Of a stretch of 37,873 nt of DNA, positions 33,117 to 37,873 are shown piece after piece (position 1 is the first letter of the stretch; every line of letters starts with the position of its first letter). The position numbers and the translations under genes are program-made. Below the pieces are notes generated by a model that was given only the letters and a program-made list of their open reading frames with translations, ran no database searches and was not told the DNA's origin. Origin of the DNA: RYN-433 sp036558265 (lineage in GTDB: Bacteria > Planctomycetota > Phycisphaerae > Tepidisphaerales > Tepidisphaeraceae); the NCBI GenBank assembly GCA_036558265.1, contig DATBFY010000664.1, forward strand, positions 1 to 37,873. The letters run 5' to 3'.

Positions 33117-33731
33117 ATGGCCACGCTGGTCCGCGACACGTTTCTCGAGGAGCAGATCCGCGCCCAGCGCAAGGCCAAGGGGCTGGACCTGTACGATGAG
33201 GTTTGGGAGGGAGTCTACGTCATGCCGCCGATCGCAAACGATGAACACCAGTTCATCGCGTCAAGGCTCGGGACGATTCTGGACATGACCATCGGCCTGG
33301 CCGGTCTCGGTGAGGTGCGGCTGGGCGTCAACGTGAGCGACCGGGAGGAGGACTGGCAGTACAACTATCGCATTCCAGATATCGCCGTGTTTCTAAAGGG
33401 GACAGGGTCCCGAAACTGTGGCACGCACTGGGTGGGCGGTCCCGACTTCGCGGTGGAGATCACCAGTGAGGGGGACCAGACCCGCGAAAAGCTCGAGTTC
33501 TACGCGACGATCGGCGTCCGTGAGTTGCTCATCATTGACCGCGCACCGTGGACGTTGGAACTCCTGCGGCTGCAAAGCGGCAGATTGACCGTTGGGGACA
33601 AATCGATGATTGGAAGGTCGGATCCGCTGGCGAGTCAGGTGGTGCCGCTGTCATTTCGATTGACCGCCGGTGGCGCCCGTCCGCTGATCGAGGTGTCGCA
33701 TCACGACGCCGTCCAACGATGGACGCTGTGA
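33117..33731 (+). CDS. Uma2-family (DUF820) putative nuclease-fold protein
   Basis: 204 residues from ATG 33117, with GGAGG about 9 bases upstream; the frame open from 33066 has no such site. The Uma2 family has a PD-(D/E)XK nuclease-like core. Here the residues appear in RIPDIAVF, GGPDFAVEITSEGDQTREKL and EFYATIGVRELLIID. The function of the family is unproven; members are very numerous in cyanobacteria and planctomycetes. A palindromic GGGGACAGGGTCCC segment lies inside the gene (33389-33416) without breaking the frame. No partner gene or toxin-antitoxin pairing is visible. Confidence 0.88.
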   Translation: MATLVRDTFLEEQIRAQRKAKGLDLYDEVWEGVYVMPPIANDEHQFIASRLGTILDMTIGLAGLGEVRLGVNVSDREEDWQYNYRIPDIAVFLKGTGSRNCGTHWVGGPDFAVEITSEGDQTREKLEFYATIGVRELLIIDRAPWTLELLRLQSGRLTVGDKSMIGRSDPLASQVVPLSFRLTAGGARPLIEVSHHDAVQRWTL

Positions 33732-33740
33732 CGCGGTCAT

Positions 33741-34898
33741 TCAACCCTTCCGAGGCGGCGCGGCCTCGAACAGCGGGTTGCTCAACACCGGTTTAGGTTT
33801 CGGCGTCGCGACCGAAGGGGCAGGGTCGGCGGCGCGCGGGAACGCGCCCGTCCGCGGAGGTTCTGCTCTTTCCGGCATCGGCGCCGCTTCCGCCTCCGCC
33901 GCCCCATCCGCCGGCGCGACGTCCGGGCGATACAGCTTCCCGCCGAACGCCTTCATGTACTCGGTCCAGTTCCCCTCCGCCGCGCTCGCCCCCGAACCAT
34001 CCTCGCCCCCGCGCGTCGCGCCCAGCGACATCATCAGCTTGGCGTCCATGTTCTCGATCTGGTGTACCGCAATGGCCTCGGGCGTCGCGGGCGTCCGTGG
34101 CGAACCAAACTCGTGGGTCCCATGATGCGCCAGGATGATGTGCTGCAGCACGTCGATCAATTCCTGCGGGATCGGCTCGCCGAGTTTGTCCGAAGCCTCC
34201 TTCGCCTTGTGCTCCACCCAGATGGCGGACTTGACGATGTGCCCGACGAGCTGCCCCGAATCGGTGTACGAGAACGCGCAGTCGTAGCAGAGCTCCCACG
34301 TCTTGGCGATATCGTGCAGGAAAATGCCGGCGATCACCAGGTCGCGGTTGAGGCCCGGGTAGAACGGCATCACCGCCTCGGCGACCTGCATCGCGTTGAG
34401 CGTGTGCTCGAGCAGCCCGCCCAGGTAGGCGTGGTGGAAGCTCTGTGCCGCCGGCGCCTTGCAGAAGTTGTCCATCAACGGCTTATCCGAGAGGTACGCG
34501 TCGACGACCGCCTTGAGATGACGGTTGCGGATCCGGCCCAGGATCGCGCGAAGCGTCTCGCACATCTCGGGGACGGACTTGGTCGTATGGGCGACCAGGT
34601 CCGCGATGTCGTAACTCCCGTCCCTAGCGGGGCCGACCGATTCGATGATGAACTGCAGGTTGTTCTGGTAGTTCTCGATCCGCCCGCGGACCTTGAGGAA
34701 GCCCGAATCGGGCATCCAGTTGAAGATCTCGCGGGTCGTGTTCCACATGCGCGCGACGAGCTGGGCCGTGGCGTCGGAGACGAAGGCCTTGATGTAATAC
34801 TTGCCCGTGGAGGCGGCGGCGAACTGCTTGTTGGTGACGACGAAGACGTCGTCCACCACGTCCCCCGAGGCCGCGTCCCGAAGATAAAGTCTGCGCAT
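33741..34898 (-). CDS. YhaM-like OB-fold/HD-domain 3'-5' exoribonuclease
   Basis: 385 residues. An N-terminal OB-fold (about 15-90, with VFVVTNKQFAAASTGKYYI) is followed by an HD domain: HHAYLGGLLEHTLNAM (His165), GIFLHDIAKTWEL (His195-Asp196) and ILAHHGTHEFG. This is the order of YhaM, which degrades single-stranded RNA and DNA from the 3' end. The last 80 residues are a Pro/Ala/Glu-rich tail not seen in YhaM, probably disordered. TACAAC 8 bases before ATG 34898 suggests a leaderless mRNA. It converges with the Uma2-like gene at only 9 bases. Confidence 0.88.
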   Translation of the reverse strand: MRRLYLRDAASGDVVDDVFVVTNKQFAAASTGKYYIKAFVSDATAQLVARMWNTTREIFNWMPDSGFLKVRGRIENYQNNLQFIIESVGPARDGSYDIADLVAHTTKSVPEMCETLRAILGRIRNRHLKAVVDAYLSDKPLMDNFCKAPAAQSFHHAYLGGLLEHTLNAMQVAEAVMPFYPGLNRDLVIAGIFLHDIAKTWELCYDCAFSYTDSGQLVGHIVKSAIWVEHKAKEASDKLGEPIPQELIDVLQHIILAHHGTHEFGSPRTPATPEAIAVHQIENMDAKLMMSLGATRGGEDGSGASAAEGNWTEYMKAFGGKLYRPDVAPADGAAEAEAAPMPERAEPPRTGAFPRAADPAPSVATPKPKPVLSNPLFEAAPPRKG

Positions 34899-34906
34899 GG
34901 CGGACG

Positions 34907-34912
34907 GTTGTA
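34907..34912 (-). promoter_or_regulatory. -10 box for the YhaM-like gene
   Basis: Minus-strand TACAAC ends 8 bases before ATG 34898. TTGCCC at 34930-34935, 17 bases further upstream, matches four of six -35 bases. No Shine-Dalgarno sequence is present. Confidence 0.5.
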
Positions 34913-34967
34913 CGCGGGGTCACCAACCGGGGCAAGGGCTGATGAAACGCCGGGATTGTTCGCACTT

Positions 34968-34996
34968 TGACGGGCAAAATCGCGCGATTTGCGTCA
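34968..34996. promoter_or_regulatory. Extended palindrome between divergent genes, candidate operator
   Basis: AAATCGCGCGATTT (34977-34990) is a perfect 14-base palindrome. It is flanked by TGACG on the left and CGTCA on the right, giving a second inverted repeat with unequal spacing (4 and 1 bases). It lies between the YhaM-like gene and the FHA gene and has no role in coding. A protein-binding site is the simplest reading. Confidence 0.4.
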
Positions 34997-35059
34997 CGGG
35001 CGCAACGCAGTGCGCCCGCATTCGAAATATTTGCAGCTACCCGGCCCCGAGGGTTAGGG

Positions 35060-35065
35060 TATAAC
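35060..35065 (+). promoter_or_regulatory. -10 box for the FHA-domain gene
   Basis: TATAAC (five of six) lies 28 bases before ATG 35094, leaving room for a short leader with a GAAGGGA ribosome binding site. No good -35 is seen at the normal distance. Confidence 0.5.
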
Positions 35066-35093
35066 CGGACATCTGCCACCGAAGGGACCCGAC

Positions 35094-35618
35094 ATGGCCT
35101 TCTTGATCGTCCACCAGGAGCGGCAAGAGCACAATCGGTGTGAGTTGACCGGGCCGGTGACCTTGGGCCGCTCGCCCGAGTGCGACATCGTCCTGCACGA
35201 TCCCAAGGTCTCCCGCCGACAGTGCCGCTTTGAGCCGGCCGAGGACGGCCGGTGGCGCGTCGTGGACCTGGAGAGCCGCAACGGCACGTTCCTCCATGGC
35301 GAGCCCGTCACGCAGCACACCCTCGCTGACGGCGACCGGATTTTCGTCGGCGAGGCCGTTCGGATCTCCTTCGGCACGGGCGTGATGCCGCTGCGCCGCC
35401 CGAGCGACCCGTCCGAAGCGCTCGAACTCGTGCGCACGGCTGAAAGCGCCGCCGGCGCCGAGCCCTCCAGCTCGAACTCCACCGCCGCCGGTCCGATGCT
35501 TATGCCTCGACCGTGGGACCAGCCGCCGGGCTCTGGCCTGCCTGATGACCACTCCGCCGCCAGCACCGGCCTGAGCTTCGGCAAGCAACTCAAGAAGAAT
35601 CGTCCGGAACGTCCGTAA
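35094..35618 (+). CDS. FHA-domain protein
   Basis: 174 residues. The forkhead-associated domain fills residues 1-100: GPVTLGRSPECDIVLHDPKV, SRRQCRF, DLESRNGTFLHGEPV and LADGDRIFVGEAVRISFGTG. It contains the phosphothreonine-binding Arg, Ser and Asn of the GRxxxxxI...SRxH and NGT motifs (Gln replaces His in SRRQC). The C-terminal 75 residues are Ser/Pro-rich and probably flexible. FHA proteins read threonine phosphorylation made by Hanks kinases; the kinase at 1770 is a possible but unproven source. No second domain is visible. Confidence 0.92.
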   Translation: MAFLIVHQERQEHNRCELTGPVTLGRSPECDIVLHDPKVSRRQCRFEPAEDGRWRVVDLESRNGTFLHGEPVTQHTLADGDRIFVGEAVRISFGTGVMPLRRPSDPSEALELVRTAESAAGAEPSSSNSTAAGPMLMPRPWDQPPGSGLPDDHSAASTGLSFGKQLKKNRPERP

Positions 35619-35635
35619 TCATGCGGCCCCCCCTG

Positions 35636-35655
35636 CCGCGCGCTATTGCGCGCGG
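35636..35655. other. GC hairpin between convergent FHA and sod genes
   Basis: CCGCGCGC-TATT-GCGCGCGG is a perfect 8-base-pair hairpin overlapping the sod stop codon. No T-run follows on either strand, so a simple intrinsic terminator is not shown, but the position between convergent ends fits transcript end protection or termination. Confidence 0.5.
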
Positions 35656-36260
35656 TTGAACCGATCCTCGGCGACCTTCCAGTTCACCACGTTCCACCAG
35701 GCGGTGATGTAGTCGGGGCGGCGGTTCTGGTACTTCAGGTAGTACGCGTGCTCCCACACGTCTAGACCGATTACCGGGAATGCCCCCTCCATGATCGGCG
35801 AGTCCTGGTTGGCGGTGCTGATCACCTCGAGCTTCTGGCCGCGCTTGACCAGCCACGCCCAGCCCGACCCGAAGCGCCCCGTTGCCGCAGTCGTGAACTG
35901 CTGCTTGAGATTGTCGAAGCCCTGGAAGGTCGAGTTGATGGACTGCGCCAGGTTCCCCACCGGAGTCATGCCGGGCTTTTGCGCCGGATTGAGGATCTCC
36001 CAGAAGAGCGAGTGATTGTGATGCCCGCCGCCGTTGTTGCGCACGGCCGTCTTGATGTCCTCGGGGACGATCGCCATGTTGTTCTGAAGCAGCTCGTGAA
36101 CCGGCTTGCCGTCGAGGTTGGGATGCTTCTGGATGGCGGCGTTCAGGTTGTTGACGTATGCCGCGTGATGCTTGCCGTGGTGGATCTCCATCGTCTGCTT
36201 GTCGATGTTGGGCTCGAGGGCGTCGGGCGGGAACGGCAGCGGGGGAAGCGTGTACGGCAT
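35643..36260 (-). CDS. sodA: Manganese-type superoxide dismutase
   Basis: 205 residues from ATG 36260 (MPYTLPPLPF), preceded by AAGGAGACG; the longer reading from 36404 is unsupported. It converts superoxide to oxygen and hydrogen peroxide. Metal ligands are His27 (MEIHHGKHH), His83 (HHNHSLFW), Asp167 and His171 (GLDVWEHAYY). Gln152 in STANQDSPI and Gly-rich NNGGGHHNHS are the marks of the Mn rather than the Fe subtype. No signal peptide is present, so it is cytoplasmic. Confidence 0.94.
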   Translation of the reverse strand: MPYTLPPLPFPPDALEPNIDKQTMEIHHGKHHAAYVNNLNAAIQKHPNLDGKPVHELLQNNMAIVPEDIKTAVRNNGGGHHNHSLFWEILNPAQKPGMTPVGNLAQSINSTFQGFDNLKQQFTTAATGRFGSGWAWLVKRGQKLEVISTANQDSPIMEGAFPVIGLDVWEHAYYLKYQNRRPDYITAWWNVVNWKVAEDRFNRAQ

Positions 36261-36412
36261 GGTTTTCGTCTCCTTGTGGAAGATGAGCAGTTGACCCCTT
36301 CGTCGCGCGAACGAACTGCTAAGCGTAGCCCCGCTGTGTGAGGTGGTCAACGCACGTATTTGCGTCCTCGCGCTCCGCCTCGTCGCGTAATGGAATTGCG
36401 GCAAGCCTCCGC

Positions 36413-36418
36413 TAAAAT
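36413..36418 (+). promoter_or_regulatory. -10 box before the small membrane protein gene
   Basis: TAAAAT (five of six) ends 9 bases before ATG 36428. No Shine-Dalgarno sequence fits, so the mRNA is probably leaderless. Confidence 0.45.
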
Positions 36419-36427
36419 CCGCGCACG

Positions 36428-36646
36428 ATGTGGGAACAGTACCGCAAGACGCTCGTCCCTTCGCAGCTCTTCATCGCCGCGGCGTGCGTGACGGTCTACT
36501 TCCTCATGGGCCGCCAATGGTTCCTGGTGCTGATGTTGTTCCTCGTCATGCAATTCGGCGGGATCATGGGGGCGGCCTGGGCGACGCGGCTCAAGGCGCG
36601 GATGACGCGCGCCGACGAGGAACTGCCCCTCAACCGCCGCAGGTAG
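36428..36646 (+). CDS. Small two-helix membrane protein
   Basis: 72 residues, MWEQYRKTLVPSQLF at the start. Two predicted membrane helices at about 12-28 (LFIAAACVTVYFLMG) and 30-52 (WFLVLMLFLVMQFGGIMGAAW) are followed by a basic, charged end (RLKARMTRADEELPLNRRR). I do not know a family. The codon pattern is like the neighbours. The next 167 bases (36647-36813), up to the convergent SRPBCC gene, hold no gene or clear terminator that I can see. Confidence 0.7.
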   Translation: MWEQYRKTLVPSQLFIAAACVTVYFLMGRQWFLVLMLFLVMQFGGIMGAAWATRLKARMTRADEELPLNRRR

Positions 36647-36813
36647 TGCGTACAAGCCGGCGGCGGCGGAGCCCACATATTATTGTTCAAGCCTGGCCAG
36701 TACGGGGGCGGCGTGCGGGCTGATCCACGGCGTACCCTGGTCTGGCAATGTGCTCCAACGCCGGTGGTCACGCGAATGTTGCGCGAGGGCGGCACGGATT
36801 CGTGCGCGGACCC

Positions 36814-37260
36814 TTAATCCGGAATCTCCGCCTCGACCAGCTTCGCCAGGAGCGTCAGCGATTCCTGCCAGCCCAGAACACAGGCCTCGGCTGGGATCAC
36901 GTCGGGAATGCCCTCCTGCACGACGCTCAGGTCCGTCCCGACCAATACTTTCTTCAGCGTGATGGTGACCTGCATCTCGCCGGGCAGGTTAGGATCGTCG
37001 AAGGTGTCGGTGTGGCGGATGCGCTCGTGGGGGACGAGCTCGAGGTACTTGCCGCCGAACGAGTGGCTCTTGCCGCTGCTGAAGTTGGTGAAGGACATCT
37101 TGAACGTCCCGCCGACCCTCGCGTCCACGTGGTGGACCTTGCCCGTGAAACCGTTGGGCGGCAACCACTTGGCCATGGCGTCGGCGTCGAGAAACGCGCG
37201 ATAGACACGCTCGGGTGATGACCGCAGCACGCGGTGAAGTCGGACGGTGTTCGGCATCAT
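36814..37260 (-). CDS. SRPBCC (AHSA1-like) domain protein
   Basis: 148 residues. AAGGAG lies 5 bases before ATG 37260; a second ATG directly follows. The hydrophobic-pocket START-like fold is seen from VRLHRVLRSSPERVYRAFLD and AMAKWLPPNGF at the start, through GGTFKMSFTNF and GGKYLELVPHERIRHTDTF, to the terminal helix CVLGWQESLTLLAKLVEAEI. AHSA1-like proteins bind ligands or co-chaperone partners; a ligand cannot be named. It is a single-domain, cytoplasmic protein. Confidence 0.9.
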   Translation of the reverse strand: MMPNTVRLHRVLRSSPERVYRAFLDADAMAKWLPPNGFTGKVHHVDARVGGTFKMSFTNFSSGKSHSFGGKYLELVPHERIRHTDTFDDPNLPGEMQVTITLKKVLVGTDLSVVQEGIPDVIPAEACVLGWQESLTLLAKLVEAEIPD

Positions 37261-37352
37261 TGGCTCCTTCGACTGCCTGGATTTATTGGGCCTGACCGAC
37301 CGCGACCTTCACGGGCCAGGCCGACGACCCGCATTGTCAAATCCTGCGCATC

Positions 37353-37873
37353 TCACTTCGCCGGTGAATCCGCGGCCTTCGACGGCCCATTGTGTGGCGG
37401 CCCGCCGCCGCCTTCCGGCTTGGCGTGCACGCCCGGCAGCCGCGGCAGGTGCAGGTGGATCCCTTCCTGCGCCACCTTCTCGATCGTATCCACCGCCACC
37501 TCCGACGCCCCCCGATACCCCGTCTTGCGCGACCAGATGTAGACGACCGTGACCAGCCCGGCCGCCGCCAGCAGCCAGAACACGAACGTCCCGTACTCGT
37601 GGATCTTGTGCGAGATGTAGTGCAGGTTCTGGCCGAACTTCATCCCCAGCCACATGAACAGCCCGCCCGAGACCAGCGCCGCCAGGCCGTCGGCGATCAG
37701 GAACTTGATGAAGTTGAAGCGGATCGTTCCCGCCGCCACGACCATCGCCCCGCGGATGCCGGCGAACATCCGCCCGGCCGCGACGACCCAGATGCCGTAA
37801 CGGTCGAACAACCGCTCGGCCTGGATGATGCGGTCGCGGGTCACGTGCTTGCCGACGAACTTCACCTTGATGA
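37353..37873 (-). CDS. DedA/VTT-family membrane protein, 5' partial
   Basis: The frame remains open to the window end, so the N-terminus is missing. About 173 residues are seen. The DedA signature is RYGIWVVAAGRMFAGIRGAM followed by VVAAGTIRFNFIKFLIADGL and a second helix GLFMWLGMKFGQNL, then a last membrane helix (FVFWLLAAAGLVTVVYIW). The family includes lipid scramblases or transporters needed for membrane homeostasis. The C-terminal 50 residues are Pro/Gly-rich and soluble. GTG 37865 is only an internal codon. Confidence 0.9.
   Translation of the reverse strand, partial: IKVKFVGKHVTRDRIIQAERLFDRYGIWVVAAGRMFAGIRGAMVVAAGTIRFNFIKFLIADGLAALVSGGLFMWLGMKFGQNLHYISHKIHEYGTFVFWLLAAAGLVTVVYIWSRKTGYRGASEVAVDTIEKVAQEGIHLHLPRLPGVHAKPEGGGGPPHNGPSKAADSPAK

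Noticed and set aside
33117..33731. Uma2-like gene as part of a restriction or defence system
   Set aside because: No methyltransferase, helicase or other defence gene is adjacent; the neighbours are housekeeping genes.

Overview
The window is high-GC DNA with one tRNA gene and about 27 protein genes. It most likely comes from a planctomycete, probably the Phycisphaerae/Tepidisphaera side; this is inferred from gene content, not from a marker gene. Pointers are three exported proteins ending in a pseudopilin-like H-X9-DG-type domain (ADGHV/GDGHV motifs), an exported repeat protein with an 'ETRRLL' N-terminal motif and a dockerin-like C-terminus, a membrane-anchored Ser/Thr kinase, an FHA protein, and paired DUF3592-like membrane proteins. 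The content looks chromosomal. I see no phage, plasmid, CRISPR or insertion-sequence gene.

Layout. 1-1356 is the 3' part of a phytoene-dehydrogenase-like FAD oxidoreductase, followed by tRNA-His on the minus strand. 1770-5928 holds a Ser/Thr kinase and a PDZ/HEAT-like membrane-anchored protein. 5942-7231 holds a small acidic protein and a 3-hydroxyisobutyrate-dehydrogenase-family enzyme. 7308-7388 is a dispersed, highly palindromic element, with a shorter relative near 12251-12281. 7440-9141 has two tandem DUF3592-like membrane proteins. 9237-12151 has endonuclease IV behind a large exported dockerin-type protein. 12323-14026 has two tandem, diverged Aat-like (leucyl/phenylalanyl-tRNA-protein transferase family) genes. 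14118-20763 is an operon of three overlapping paralogous exported proteins of about 724-752 residues. 20858-25050 is mnmE, yidC and a metallophosphoesterase on the minus strand; yidC is interrupted by a single in-frame TAG. 25302-26639 holds a response regulator and fabI. 26865-29756 holds a TPR/trypsin-like protease and an exported alpha/beta hydrolase. The remainder contains a small coiled-coil protein, a MEMO-like protein, a Pro/Ala-rich membrane protein, thioredoxin, a Uma2 nuclease-fold protein, a YhaM-like HD/OB protein, an FHA protein, Mn-type superoxide dismutase, a small membrane protein, an SRPBCC protein and a partial DedA protein.

Gene expression signals fall into two classes. About half of the genes have a clear AGGAGG-like ribosome binding site. 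Eight others have none, but carry a TANNNT -10-like hexamer ending 7-9 bases before the start codon, which suggests leaderless mRNAs. The strongest candidates for follow-up are the yidC nonsense codon, the leaderless start pattern, the three-paralog exported operon, the tandem Aat-like genes and the multi-hairpin repeat.
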